From Levilinea sp. (lineage in GTDB: Bacteria > Chloroflexota > Anaerolineae > Anaerolineales > Anaerolineaceae): a stretch of 64,000 bases of DNA. Made by a program: the position numbers and the translations under genes. Under the pieces are notes generated by a model. That model was not told where the DNA came from. It saw only the letters and a program-made list of their open reading frames with translations, and did not search any database. Below are positions 32,646-41,766 of this stretch, in pieces (the first letter of the stretch is position 1; each line of letters opens with the position of its first letter). The DNA lies in the NCBI GenBank assembly GCA_029975215.1, contig JARKPO010000046.1, positions 1 through 64,000 on the forward strand, given 5' to 3'.

Positions 32646-32654
32646 TGGTATACT
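32646..32654 (+). promoter_or_regulatory. Extended -10 promoter of the methyltransferase-proC genes
   Basis: TGGTATACT (TGn plus TATACT) lies 29 bp before the ATG at 32684. No good -35 is seen. Confidence 0.5.
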
Positions 32655-32683
32655 ACCCATAGACCTCATAAGGAAGTGAGCCA

Positions 32684-33592
32684 ATGGCCATTCAGCCCCC
32701 CCCTTTAACCGTACTCACCAGCCCCGGCTGGCAGGATTATGAACTTTTAGACAGCGGCCGCGGTCAAAAACTGGAACGTTACGGCCGTTACCGCTTTGTA
32801 CGCCCCGAACCGGAGGCGGTTTGGCGCCCGGCACTGAACGAGCGTGCCTGGACTCAGGTGGATGCGGTGTTTGAGCCCTCTGCTGAGGAAAACGGTGGGC
32901 ATTGGAAAAAACTGCGCACGCTGCCGGAACATTGGATCATGGCCTACAAAGGAATGCGCTTTGCGGCGCGGCTTTCGGCCTCACGCCATGTGGGCGTGTT
33001 CCCCGAGCAAGCCAGCCAGTGGGATTGGATTGACGCCCAGGTGACCCAGGCCAAACGCCCGCTGAAGGTCTTGAACCTGTTCGGGTACACCGGCATTGCT
33101 TCGTTGGCCGCGGCCCGCGCAGGGGCCGACGTGACCCATGTGGACGCTTCGCGCAAGGTGATCACCTGGGCGCGCGAAAACCAGACCTATTCCGGCCTGG
33201 AAGCGGCCTCGCTGCGCTGGATCATGGACGACGCACTTAAGTTCGTGCAGCGCGAGGTGCGGCGCGGAGCGCATTATGACGGCTTTATCCTGGACCCCCC
33301 CAAGTTTGGCCGCGGGCCCAAAGGGGAGGTATGGGAGTTTTACAAATTGATCCCCAATTTGCTGGAAACCTGCCGTACGCTGTTCAGCCCGTCGCCGGCT
33401 TTTCTGGTGCTGACAGCCTATGCGGTGAAGGCCTCTGCGCTGACCTTATACCAGGCCCTGGGCGAGATGACCGCTGGGCTGGGTGGGCAGTGTGAGGCGG
33501 GCGAGGTGACGCTGACCGAAACCGGCGGCGGACGGCTGCTGCCTTTGGCTATTTTTGCGCGCTGGAGCGCGGCCCAAATCAAGGAGAAATGA
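32684..33592 (+). CDS. Class I SAM-dependent methyltransferase, RlmI/RlmK-like
   Basis: 302 residues without the N-terminal PUA domain of full RlmI. The Rossmann core shows VLNLFGYTGIASLAAA (SAM motif I, about 128-143), THVDASRKVITWARENQ, and the catalytic-loop-like DPPKFGRGPKGE. These are hallmarks of the Methyltrans_SAM family of 23S rRNA cytosine methyltransferases. AGGAAG site before the ATG. It ends 3 nt before the proC start, so the two genes are probably co-translated. The exact target base is unknown. Confidence 0.85.
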   Translation: MAIQPPPLTVLTSPGWQDYELLDSGRGQKLERYGRYRFVRPEPEAVWRPALNERAWTQVDAVFEPSAEENGGHWKKLRTLPEHWIMAYKGMRFAARLSASRHVGVFPEQASQWDWIDAQVTQAKRPLKVLNLFGYTGIASLAAARAGADVTHVDASRKVITWARENQTYSGLEAASLRWIMDDALKFVQREVRRGAHYDGFILDPPKFGRGPKGEVWEFYKLIPNLLETCRTLFSPSPAFLVLTAYAVKASALTLYQALGEMTAGLGGQCEAGEVTLTETGGGRLLPLAIFARWSAAQIKEK

Positions 33593-33594
33593 AC

Positions 33595-34446
33595 ATGGAT
33601 GCCCCCAAAATTTCTGTGATTGGCCCCGGTGCGATGGGCGAAGCCATCATCGCGGGGCTGCTGCGCGATGGGTTGACCCCTGCACAGCATGTGACTGCTT
33701 CCGGCCCAGATGCGGAACGGGTGGAGGAACTGCGCTCGGTGTACGGTGTGCGCCCCATGACGGATAATGCCGCAGCCGTGGCGGATGCGGATGTGGTGAT
33801 TTTATCGGTCAAACCGCAGCGCCTGGAACGGGTGTTGGGCGGTTTGCGCGGCAAGGTGCCGCCCCAGGCACTGGTGCTCTCGATTGTGGCGGGCGCGGCC
33901 CTGCCGTCCATCAGCGAATCCCTCCAGCACAAGGCCCTGGTGCGGGCCATGCCCAACACACCGGCGCAGATCGGCGAGGGCATCACCGTTTGGACGGCTT
34001 CGGCGGCGGTCAGCCCCGAACAGCACGAGCTGGCCCGACGCATATTGGGGGCGTTAGGATCCGAGATCTTTGTGGAAGAAGAAAACTATCTGGATATGGC
34101 CACAGCCTTATCCGGTTCAGGCCCGGCCTATGTGTTCCTGTTCATGGAAGCTATGGTAGATGCGGGGGTGCATTTGGGCTTTCCGCGCCGCATTGCCGAG
34201 CAGCTGGTGACGCAGACGGTGCGCGGATCGGCGGATTATTTCGCCGGGCGCAAGTCGCATCCGGCGGCGCTGCGCAATGAGGTCACTTCCCCAGGGGGCA
34301 CCTCGGCCGCCGCGCTGTATTATCTGGAGAAGGCGGGTTTTCGCACGGCCATTTCACGCGCCATCTGGGCGGCCTATGAGCGTTCGCAGGAGCTGGGCAA
34401 GGATAAGCACCGCAAGTCGCCGGAGAACAGCGCCGACCGCGATTAA
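33595..34446 (+). CDS. proC: Pyrroline-5-carboxylate reductase
   Basis: Last step of proline synthesis: NAD(P)H-dependent reduction of pyrroline-5-carboxylate. 283 residues. N-terminal Rossmann GPGAMGEAII, VILSVKPQ, SIVAGA, RAMPNTPAQIGEG and the C-terminal signature region DMATALSGSGPAYVFLFMEAM, then VTSPGGTSAAAL. ATG 33595 lies 8 nt after AAGGAG; an earlier ATG at 33589 is too close to that site. Confidence 0.95.
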   Translation: MDAPKISVIGPGAMGEAIIAGLLRDGLTPAQHVTASGPDAERVEELRSVYGVRPMTDNAAAVADADVVILSVKPQRLERVLGGLRGKVPPQALVLSIVAGAALPSISESLQHKALVRAMPNTPAQIGEGITVWTASAAVSPEQHELARRILGALGSEIFVEEENYLDMATALSGSGPAYVFLFMEAMVDAGVHLGFPRRIAEQLVTQTVRGSADYFAGRKSHPAALRNEVTSPGGTSAAALYYLEKAGFRTAISRAIWAAYERSQELGKDKHRKSPENSADRD

Positions 34447-34533
34447 AGATGTGCAACCGCAGGGGTGGTTGGCCGTATATTAAGATGTGAGGATGGTTAT
34501 CTGGAGGAAGCCGCTGGACAAAGGAGGCGTGGG

Positions 34534-35376
34534 ATGGATCGGCTGAAAAATTCTTGGGAACTGGTCAAGGCCAGCGCGCGCGTTCTGGCGCAGGATAAGG
34601 AACTGATGGTTTTCCCCTTCATCTCCAGCCTGGGGGTGATTTTGGTCAGTTTGACCTTTGCTCTGCCCCTGTTTCTGGCGGGGCGGGTGGAAAACCTGAT
34701 CGAAGGCGGCGGGCAGATCGCGGGGCTGGCGGTGCTGTTCCTGTTTTATCTGGTGCAGTACTCCGTCATCTTCTTTGCCAACACCGCCCTGGTGGGCGCA
34801 GCTCTCATCCGCCTGCGCGGCGGCGACCCCACCCTGGGGGATGGTTTTCGCATCGCCTTCAGCCGCATCGGCCCCATTCTGGGCTATGCCCTGGTATCCG
34901 CCACGGTGGGTATGATCCTGAAAGCCCTGTCACGCAAGCGCAGCGGTCTGGTGCGCACGGCCTCCTCTCTGCTGGGCCTGGGGTGGAGCATCGCCACCTT
35001 CCTGGTGGTTCCCGTGCTGGCGGTGGAAAACCTCGGCCCGCTGCAGGCCATTCAGCGCAGTGTGAGCCTGCTCAAGAAAACCTGGGGTGAGCAGATCGCC
35101 GGAAATTTAGGCCTGGGGGCCTTCTTTGGAATTTTGACTCTGGCAGTGGTGTTGGCTTCGCTGGCTTTGGGGGTTGGCTCCATCATGCTGCTGGAAACGC
35201 CCTGGGTGGCCGTGGCCCTGGCAGTGCTGCTGGTTGTCTTCCTGCTGGTGTCTGGGCTGGTGCAGTCCACCCTCAACGGCATTTACACCGCTGCGGTGTA
35301 CACCTACGCAGTGGATGGGCGCAGCGGCTTCTTTGATGAAACCCTGGTGCGCGAGGCTTTCCAATCCGGCTTTTAA
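34534..35376 (+). CDS. DUF6159-family membrane protein
   Basis: 280 residues with about six hydrophobic segments in three pairs, and a short basic N-terminus (MDRLKNSWELVKASARVL). The DUF6159 pattern of KELMVFPFISSL and a central LVRTASSLLGLGW...VVPVLAVENLGPLQAI is seen. No enzymatic motif; function unknown. A strong AAGGAGG site 6 nt before ATG 34534 sets the start. It has its own terminator (35399-35427). Confidence 0.8.
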   Translation: MDRLKNSWELVKASARVLAQDKELMVFPFISSLGVILVSLTFALPLFLAGRVENLIEGGGQIAGLAVLFLFYLVQYSVIFFANTALVGAALIRLRGGDPTLGDGFRIAFSRIGPILGYALVSATVGMILKALSRKRSGLVRTASSLLGLGWSIATFLVVPVLAVENLGPLQAIQRSVSLLKKTWGEQIAGNLGLGAFFGILTLAVVLASLALGVGSIMLLETPWVAVALAVLLVVFLLVSGLVQSTLNGIYTAAVYTYAVDGRSGFFDETLVREAFQSGF

Positions 35377-35398
35377 GCGCGCCCCGATCCTTGGAATG

Positions 35399-35427
35399 AC
35401 AGCGGCCTGCCCACAGCAGGCCGCTGT
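35399..35427 (+). terminator. Rho-independent terminator
   Basis: A perfect 12-bp stem ACAGCGGCCTGC/GCAGGCCGCTGT with loop CCACA, followed by TTTAA. Confidence 0.8.
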
Positions 35428-35484
35428 TTAATGATTACAACGATCAGGTTAGACATTTTCTACCGGGCGCGGCGGGGAAGGGCA

Positions 35485-35490
35485 TATAAT
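35485..35490 (+). promoter_or_regulatory. -10 element giving a leaderless TPR transcript
   Basis: Perfect TATAAT only 7 nt before ATG 35498, which places the transcription start at or next to the start codon. There is no Shine-Dalgarno sequence. The -35 is weak. Confidence 0.5.
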
Positions 35491-35497
35491 TAACCAT

Positions 35498-36901
35498 ATG
35501 AAGACCCAGGATTGGCTGCAATTGATGGCGCGCCTCCTTCTGGTGGTGGTTGTGGCGGTGCTGCTTCGCCTGCAGCCGCTGCCCGTAGGGCTGCGCGAGG
35601 CCTGGGGCACGGCCCAGCAAGGCAGCCTGGAAGCGCTGCAAACCACGCTGGCCTGGCAGCCCTGGCGCGGCGATCTGTGGGAATCCCTGGGGCAGGCATT
35701 GGGCACGCAGGGACAGGCTGAAGAGGCCGCCGCGGCCCTGGAAGAAGCCTACCGCCTGGGCGCGCTTTCGGCCGAGGGGCAGGTGCGGCTGGGCGACCTG
35801 TACGCTGAACTGGGCCAAAACGAACGCGCCGAAGCCTGGTGGTTTGCTCTGCTGAAGCAAGACGCCCCGCCCGAAGCGGCTTATCTGCGGGCGGCACAGG
35901 TGCTGCGGGCGGGTCAGCGTTGGACGGAGCTGGAAGACACCCTGCGCAGCGGTCTGCGGGCACACCCCAACAGCGCAGAATTGTCCTGGCAATTGGGCGC
36001 GCTGTTGGCAGCGTCGTTGGACAGCGGCGCCGAGGGTTATCTGCGCAGCGCGGCCCAGGCCGAAGCTACCGCCGCCCAGGCCGAGGAACTGCGTCAGGCG
36101 CTGTTGGCCGCCGCGGCTTCGGGGGGACCGTCGGCCTATCAATTAGTATGGGTAGGGCGCGCCCTGGCCGGGCAGGGACAGTGGGATTTGGCCGAGCTGG
36201 CATTTGACCAGGCGGTGGCGGCCGACTCAACCTATGCGGAGGCCTGGGCGTTTCGCGGTGAGGCGCGTTATCAAACTGGCGAAGACGGTGGGGCCGATGT
36301 ACGGCAGGCCCTGAAGCTGAACCCCCAATCTGTTTTAGCCCAGGCGCTGCAGGCCTTACAGTACCGCCGCGCGGGCGAGGGGGAGCGCGCGCTGGAGATT
36401 TTACGGCGGGTGGCGGCCCAAGAACCGCAGGAACCTGCCTGGCAGTTGGAAATGGGCTACGCTTTCATTGAAATGGGCGACAGCGCCGCTGCTTTGCAGT
36501 ATTTCGAAAAAGCGGTCAATCTGGCCCCCGACCGTGCCGCCCTGTGGCGGGAACTGGCCCAATTTTGCATTCAGTATGATGCCGAGGCGCGGGCTTTGGG
36601 GCTGCCTGCCGCCCGCCAGGCGGTTTTGCTGGCCCCTCAGGATGCGCGCAACCAGGATGTGATGGGTTGGGTCTTGATGAACCTGGGGGATTATGCCAGC
36701 GCGGAACGCTTCTTGCAACAAGCCTTATCGTTAGAGGATCGCAGCGCCCAAATTCACCTTCATCTGGGGCAGTTATATTTGCAGATGGAGGACATGGAAC
36801 GAGCTTTTCCCCATCTGACCCGTGCTCGCAGCCTGGGAAAAGGCACCGACACCGAAATTTTGGCACGGCGCTTGTTGGAACGTTTTTTTGATGGCGGTTA
36901 A
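35498..36901 (+). CDS. TPR-repeat protein with N-terminal membrane anchor
   Basis: 467 residues. A signal-anchor-like hydrophobic segment (about 9-24) is followed by at least eight tetratricopeptide-like repeats (about 45-455), with the regular W/L-G-A-A pattern clearest at LWESLGQALGTQGQAEEA, AYEAWAFRGEARYQTG-like and VMGWVLMNLGDYASAERF. TPR arrays bind proteins; partner unknown. It seems to be translated from a leaderless mRNA. It is followed 33 nt later by a lipoprotein gene, so both may act at the outer face of the membrane. Confidence 0.85.
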   Translation: MKTQDWLQLMARLLLVVVVAVLLRLQPLPVGLREAWGTAQQGSLEALQTTLAWQPWRGDLWESLGQALGTQGQAEEAAAALEEAYRLGALSAEGQVRLGDLYAELGQNERAEAWWFALLKQDAPPEAAYLRAAQVLRAGQRWTELEDTLRSGLRAHPNSAELSWQLGALLAASLDSGAEGYLRSAAQAEATAAQAEELRQALLAAAASGGPSAYQLVWVGRALAGQGQWDLAELAFDQAVAADSTYAEAWAFRGEARYQTGEDGGADVRQALKLNPQSVLAQALQALQYRRAGEGERALEILRRVAAQEPQEPAWQLEMGYAFIEMGDSAAALQYFEKAVNLAPDRAALWRELAQFCIQYDAEARALGLPAARQAVLLAPQDARNQDVMGWVLMNLGDYASAERFLQQALSLEDRSAQIHLHLGQLYLQMEDMERAFPHLTRARSLGKGTDTEILARRLLERFFDGG

Positions 36902-36934
36902 AGACTCGTGCGGTTTTTAACGCAGGAGGCAGGG

Positions 36935-37597
36935 ATGTTTCAACGTGGATGGCTTGTAGCAATGCTGCTGTGCGGGCTGCTGGTGGGCGGCTGCGCCGGG
37001 GATGAACCCGGGGGCACCCTTTCCGCTGCGCCCAAGGCGCAGTCGGGGGACGCGCTGTACTTTGATGATTTTTCCGACGACAGCTCTGGTTGGGATACCT
37101 GGGCAGATGAGAAATCACAGGCGGCTTACGACCAGGGCGGACTGCGCATGCGCGTTACCCAGGCGAATTACGACACCTGGTCGCGGCCAGGGCGGCGTTA
37201 CAGCGACGCACGCATCGCCGTGGATACCACCCGCCTGGGCGGGCCGGACAACAACAATTACGGCATCCTCTGCCGCTACAGCAACCGCAGCAACTTTTAC
37301 GCCCTGGTGATCTCCAGCGACGGGTACGCGGGCATATTGAAGGTGAAAGAGGGTAAATATCAAATCCTCAGCGGCGAAGCCCTTTCCTACCAAGAGGCGG
37401 TCCGTCAGGGAGGTGAGATGAACGTGATCGGGGCGGAGTGCGTGGGCGATCGGCTGGCGCTGTATGCCAACGGCAGCCTGCTGTTGGAAGCGCGCGATGC
37501 AGATTTTCCCACGGGCGAGGTGGGGCTGGTCGCGGGCAGCTTTGAGGAGGCAGGGGTGGATGTCCTTTTCGACAATTTTTACGTGCTTCAGCCCTAA
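36935..37597 (+). CDS. Lipoprotein with concanavalin/LamG-like domain
   Basis: 220 residues. Signal peptide with lipobox LLVGGC (acylated Cys near 21). The mature part resembles the beta-sandwich seen in 3-keto-disaccharide-hydrolase-like and DUF1080 proteins: YFDDFSDDSSGW, YDQGGLRMRV, YGILCRYSN, NFYALVISSDGYAGI and FDNFYV at the end. It is probably a carbohydrate-binding surface lipoprotein; ligand unknown. ATG 36935 has a CAGGAGG site; an upstream GTG (36908) is less likely. Followed by a terminator. Confidence 0.82.
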   Translation: MFQRGWLVAMLLCGLLVGGCAGDEPGGTLSAAPKAQSGDALYFDDFSDDSSGWDTWADEKSQAAYDQGGLRMRVTQANYDTWSRPGRRYSDARIAVDTTRLGGPDNNNYGILCRYSNRSNFYALVISSDGYAGILKVKEGKYQILSGEALSYQEAVRQGGEMNVIGAECVGDRLALYANGSLLLEARDADFPTGEVGLVAGSFEEAGVDVLFDNFYVLQP

Positions 37598-37620
37598 GGC
37601 GCTGCAGCGCGGGCGGCTGG

Positions 37621-37661
37621 CCTCTTTCTGACCTTGCGGGTCGGAGAGGGGCTGTTTTTTT
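37621..37661 (+). terminator. Rho-independent terminator
   Basis: CCTCTTTCTGACC pairs imperfectly with GGTCGGAGAGG around a TTGCG loop; seven or eight T follow (37654-37661). Confidence 0.75.
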
Positions 37662-37672
37662 AATCGCACTTC

Positions 37673-37701
37673 TTGTTCAATCTGCCAGAATCGGGTAAGA
37701 T
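37673..37701 (+). promoter_or_regulatory. Candidate promoter of mtaB
   Basis: TTGTTC (37673-37678), 17-bp spacer, TAAGAT (37696-37701). The same -10 as in the metK promoter; the -35 is weak. Confidence 0.4.
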
Positions 37702-37746
37702 GCACCCAGGTTCTTTCATCTTTGGCTTAACGGTGTGGAAAAAAGC

Positions 37747-39036
37747 ATGAAAGTATTTTTAGACAGCATCGGCTGCCGCCTGAACCAGAGCGAAATAGAA
37801 GCCATGGCTGCCCAGTTCCGGGCGGCGGGGCATGTGGTGGTGGACAGCCCGCAAGGGGCCGATCTGGTGGTGGTGAACACCTGTGCGGTGACCAGTGAGG
37901 CCGCCTCCGATTCACGTCAGAAAATCCGCCAGGCGGCGCGCGCGGGCGCGGGGGAGATCGTGGCCACGGGCTGCTGGACCACCCTGGAACCGCAGGCGGC
38001 TTTACGGCTGCCGGGGGTGGCCCGCGCGGTGAGCAACGAGCAAAAAGATCAGCTGGTCAGCCAGGTGTTGGGGCTGCCCCAGGCGGTCTTTGACCTGGAG
38101 CCTTTGGCGCGCGAACCCCTGCCGGGGCTGCGTCAGCGCACGCGCGCGTTCATTAAAGTGCAGGACGGCTGCGACAATCACTGCACCTTCTGCATCACGC
38201 GCGTGGCCCGTGGGGCGGGGCGCAGCCGCACCCTGGCGGAAGTGCTGGGCGATGTGGAACGGGCGGTGCAGGGCGGCGCGCTGGAAGTGGTGCTGACAGG
38301 GGTACATTTGGGCTCCTGGGGGCAGGATTTTCAGCCGCGGCAGCACCTGGCCGACCTGGTGCGCGGGGTGCTGACCCACAGCTCGGCGGCGCGTCTGCGC
38401 CTGTCATCCCTGGAACCATGGGATTTGGATGACTCCTTTTTCCAACTGTGGCAGGATGCGCGCCTGTGCCGCCATCTGCATTTGCCTTTGCAGGCCGGTT
38501 CGGCGGCGGTGCTGCGGCATATGGCCCGCAAAACCACCCCCGACCAGTTCCGCGCCCTGGTGGCTCAGGCGCGGGCGGCGATCCCAGAGGTGGCCGTTAC
38601 CACCGATCTGCTGGTGGGTTTTCCTGGTGAGACCGAAGCCGAGTTTGCCGAAGGGCTGGCCTTTGTGCGCGAGATGGCCTTTGCCGGAGGGCATGTGTTT
38701 GCCTTTTCGCCCCGCCCCGGCACGCCCGCGGCGGGCTACGCCGCCCAGGTGCCTGCGCCGGTGAAAAAGCAGCGCAGCGCCCTCATGCGCGCGGCGGTGG
38801 CCGAATCGGCGGTTGCCTATGCTCAGTCTTTTGTGGGGCGCACGGTGGAAGTGCTGTGGGAGGTGTGTTCTGCGCTGGGGCCGGAGGGTTGGCGCATGCA
38901 GGGCTGGACGGATCAATATGTGCGCGTGTCGGCGGCTGCGCCGCAGCCGCTGTGGAATCAAATTTCCACGGTGCGGCTGCTGCGCGCCCAGGGAGAGACC
39001 CTGGAAGGCGAAATTCTGGCGGTGCGCGAAGGCTGA
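37747..39036 (+). CDS. mtaB: tRNA methylthiotransferase MtaB-like (radical SAM)
   Basis: 429 residues. N-terminal UPF0004 domain with cluster cysteines Cys10 (GCRLNQSE), Cys46 (NTCAVT) and Cys76; radical-SAM motif Cys142-x3-Cys146-x2-Cys149 (CDNHCTFC); a C-terminal TRAM-like segment. GCRLNQSE and NTCAVT favour MtaB (converts t6A to ms2t6A at tRNA position 37) over MiaB or RimO. ATG 37747 is used; an in-frame GTG at 37735 is possible. The alpha-glucosidase gene follows 25 nt later. Confidence 0.9.
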   Translation: MKVFLDSIGCRLNQSEIEAMAAQFRAAGHVVVDSPQGADLVVVNTCAVTSEAASDSRQKIRQAARAGAGEIVATGCWTTLEPQAALRLPGVARAVSNEQKDQLVSQVLGLPQAVFDLEPLAREPLPGLRQRTRAFIKVQDGCDNHCTFCITRVARGAGRSRTLAEVLGDVERAVQGGALEVVLTGVHLGSWGQDFQPRQHLADLVRGVLTHSSAARLRLSSLEPWDLDDSFFQLWQDARLCRHLHLPLQAGSAAVLRHMARKTTPDQFRALVAQARAAIPEVAVTTDLLVGFPGETEAEFAEGLAFVREMAFAGGHVFAFSPRPGTPAAGYAAQVPAPVKKQRSALMRAAVAESAVAYAQSFVGRTVEVLWEVCSALGPEGWRMQGWTDQYVRVSAAAPQPLWNQISTVRLLRAQGETLEGEILAVREG

Positions 39037-39061
39037 GCGAGAGAGGTTGATGGGAGGAAAG

Positions 39062-40768
39062 ATGGGGCTGGATTCGTTGAAGTGGTGGCAGACAGCGGTG
39101 TTTTATCAAATTTACCCACGCAGTTTCGCGGACGGCAACGGCGACGGCATTGGCGATCTGCACGGCATTCTCCAAAAGTTGGATTACTTGCAGTCTTTGG
39201 GGGTAGATGCCCTGTGGTTGTCGCCGCATTACCCCTCACCCCAGGTGGACTGCGGCTACGATGTGGCGGATTACACCGGCGTGGCCCCTGAATACGGCGA
39301 TTTGGACACTTTCCGGCGCTTGCTGAAGGAAGTGCACGCGCGCGGAATGCGTCTGATTTTGGACCTGGTGCTTAACCACACCTCCGACCAGCACCCCTGG
39401 TTCCAGGAATCGCGCTCTTCGCTGGACAACCCCAAGCGCGACTGGTACGTGTGGCGCAAGGGGCGCGGCGGGCAGCCGCCCAACGGCTGGTATTCCACCT
39501 TTGGCGGGTCGGCCTGGGAACTGGACCCGCAAACGGGTGAATACTACTATCACTTCTTCTTTAAAGAACAGCCGGATTTAAACTGGCACAATCCCGAAGT
39601 GCGCGCGGCCATGTGGCAGGCGGTGCGTTTTTGGCTGGACATGGGCGTGGACGGTTTTCGGCTGGACGCTATCGGTACCATTTTTGAAGATCCGGCCCTG
39701 CCCGAATCGACCTGCCCTTTTTCGTTGGACGAGATGTACCGCCGCAGCCGCCTGGCGCGCACCGCGGAAGAACGCCTGGCCGTGCAGAAAGATTGGGTTG
39801 AGCTGTTCCGGCCGCAGGTGGATCAGCCGGGCATGGAAGACCTGCTGCGCGAACTGCGCCGCGTGGTGAATGAGTACGATGACCGCGTGCTGGTGGGCGA
39901 GAGCGAAGAAATCCGCTACTGCCGCGAGGATATGCTCCACCTGGTATTTAATTTCCCCCTGATGAAGACTGACCGGCTGTCCCCCGCCTGGGTGCTGGAA
40001 AACCAGCGCCAACGGCTGGGTGAACTGCCCCCCACGGCCTGGCCGTGCAACACCCTGGGCAATCACGATGTGCCGCGGGTGTACCCTCACTTTGACGACG
40101 GTCAGCACGGGCAGGCCCTGGCTCGCCAGAGCCTGGCGCTGATGCTGACTCTGCGCGGCACGCCCTTTCTCTACAACGGCGAAGAAATCGGCATGGGGGA
40201 TTATTTCATCCAGGATCCCAGCCAGTTTCGCGACCCGCTCAGCCTGCGCTATTACGCGTTGGAACAAAGCCTGCTGGGGCATACACCGGCCGAGGCGCTG
40301 CGCTACGCGGCCGAAAATGGGCGCGACCGGGCGCGCACCCCGTTGGCCTGGAGCCATGCGCCCAACGGCGGCTTTTGCCCGGCGGATGTGACCCCCTGGC
40401 TGCCGGTGAACCCGGAGTATGCGCGCGGGGTGAACGTGGATGATCAGGTGGCAGATGAGGGTTCGCTGCTGAACTTCTACCGGCGCATGCTGGCCTTCCG
40501 GCGTGAGCATCCCGCGCTGATCGCGGGCGATTACCAGCCGCTTGAATCGGGCAGCCCGGACGTGTTGGCCTTTTTGCGCCAGGTTGAAAGGGAACGGCTG
40601 CTGGTCGTTTTCAATATGGGGCGGGAGGCGGTGTGTGTGAACCTCAGCGGGCTGGGCGAGGCGGCTGAGGGGCTGTTCAGCACGCAAAGCCCGCGCCGGC
40701 CCGCGGCGCTGGACCGCCTGGACGCTTTGGGATTGGCGCCCCTGGAGGTGTACATCGCCCGCGTGTGA
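39062..40768 (+). CDS. GH13 alpha-glucosidase / oligo-1,6-glucosidase
   Basis: 568 residues, the usual length for cytoplasmic GH13 alpha-glucosidases; no signal peptide. (beta/alpha)8 barrel with the four conserved regions: DLVLNH (101-106), GFRLDAIG (nucleophile Asp202), VGESEE (acid/base Glu280) and NHDVPR (transition-state Asp336). YQIYPRSFADGNGDGIGD (15-32) opens the domain and a short C-terminal beta domain ends it. It cleaves alpha-linked glucosides from the non-reducing end; linkage preference is not certain. ATG 39062 is chosen (GGAGG site); ATG 39050 is an alternative. Confidence 0.92.
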   Translation: MGLDSLKWWQTAVFYQIYPRSFADGNGDGIGDLHGILQKLDYLQSLGVDALWLSPHYPSPQVDCGYDVADYTGVAPEYGDLDTFRRLLKEVHARGMRLILDLVLNHTSDQHPWFQESRSSLDNPKRDWYVWRKGRGGQPPNGWYSTFGGSAWELDPQTGEYYYHFFFKEQPDLNWHNPEVRAAMWQAVRFWLDMGVDGFRLDAIGTIFEDPALPESTCPFSLDEMYRRSRLARTAEERLAVQKDWVELFRPQVDQPGMEDLLRELRRVVNEYDDRVLVGESEEIRYCREDMLHLVFNFPLMKTDRLSPAWVLENQRQRLGELPPTAWPCNTLGNHDVPRVYPHFDDGQHGQALARQSLALMLTLRGTPFLYNGEEIGMGDYFIQDPSQFRDPLSLRYYALEQSLLGHTPAEALRYAAENGRDRARTPLAWSHAPNGGFCPADVTPWLPVNPEYARGVNVDDQVADEGSLLNFYRRMLAFRREHPALIAGDYQPLESGSPDVLAFLRQVERERLLVVFNMGREAVCVNLSGLGEAAEGLFSTQSPRRPAALDRLDALGLAPLEVYIARV

Positions 40769-40792
40769 CCGGCGGCGGGGCAGGGGGAAAAT

Positions 40793-41749
40793 TTACAGCT
40801 GGAGGCTTTCGATGGTCTGGCGCAGAATGCGCGCGGAGCGCTGCAGCCCGGCAATTTCATCTTCGGCCAGATCCAGGCGGATGACGTGGTTCACTCCGGC
40901 GGCGTCCAAAACGGTGGGCAGGCTGAAGTACACGTCACCCACGCCGTAGGTATCGTCCTGCAGGCTGGAGACGGACAGCACGCTGCCTTGATCGCGCAGG
41001 ATGGCTTCCACGATGCGTACTAACCCCGTGGCGATGGCGTAATAGGTGGCGCCTTTGCGCTCGATGATGTGATAGGCGGCGTCGCGGGTTTGCGCAAAGA
41101 TCTCATCCAGCGTGTCCAGACCGCATTGAAACCCATTGGAAGAACAGTACACCGGCAGGCGCATTCCGGCGATGTTGGCCAGCGACCACACCGGCACTTC
41201 ACTGTCGCCGTGTTCGCCGATGATGAAGGCGTGCACGCTGCGCGGGTCCACGTCAAAGCGCTGACTGAGCAGGTAGCGGAAGCGGGCTGTATCCAGAATG
41301 GTGCCGGAGCCGATGACGCGCTGGCTGGGCAGGCCGGAGAATTTCCATGCGGCGTAGCTGAGCACATCCACCGGGTTGGTGGCGATGAGCAGCAGGCCGT
41401 TGGGGTTGGCGGCCACCACCTGGGGGATGATCTGCCGAAAGATTTGGGCGTTGCGCTGCACCAAATCCAGGCGGGTTTCGCCGGGGCGTTGGGCGCTTCC
41501 GGCGGTGACGACCGTAACGGCCGCTCCGGCGCAGTCGGCGTAGCTGCCAGCGAAGACGCGCGTGGGGTGGGCCAGGGGCACGGCATGGTTGAGGTCCATG
41601 GCCTCGCCTTCGGCTTTGGCGTGGTTGGCGTCAATCAAGACAATTTCGCTGGCCAGACCGCTGAGCAGCAGGCCGTAGGCAAAGCTGGCGCCGACGTTGC
41701 CCGCACCGACAACGGCGACGCGGCGGGGGTGATGGGTTTGATGAGACAT
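40793..41749 (-). CDS. ldh: L-lactate dehydrogenase
   Basis: 318 residues. NAD-binding GAGNVG (15-20), GSAQRPGETRLDL with Gln87 and Arg93, Asp153/Arg156, and catalytic His180 in GEHGDSEVP. Gln at the specificity position indicates lactate and not malate dehydrogenase. It converts pyruvate to L-lactate during fermentation. Reverse strand, 17 nt after crtI, with which it is probably co-transcribed; that pairing is unusual. Confidence 0.92.
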   Translation of the reverse strand: MSHQTHHPRRVAVVGAGNVGASFAYGLLLSGLASEIVLIDANHAKAEGEAMDLNHAVPLAHPTRVFAGSYADCAGAAVTVVTAGSAQRPGETRLDLVQRNAQIFRQIIPQVVAANPNGLLLIATNPVDVLSYAAWKFSGLPSQRVIGSGTILDTARFRYLLSQRFDVDPRSVHAFIIGEHGDSEVPVWSLANIAGMRLPVYCSSNGFQCGLDTLDEIFAQTRDAAYHIIERKGATYYAIATGLVRIVEAILRDQGSVLSVSSLQDDTYGVGDVYFSLPTVLDAAGVNHVIRLDLAEDEIAGLQRSARILRQTIESLQL

Positions 41750-41766
41750 CGAAATACTCCCTTGAA

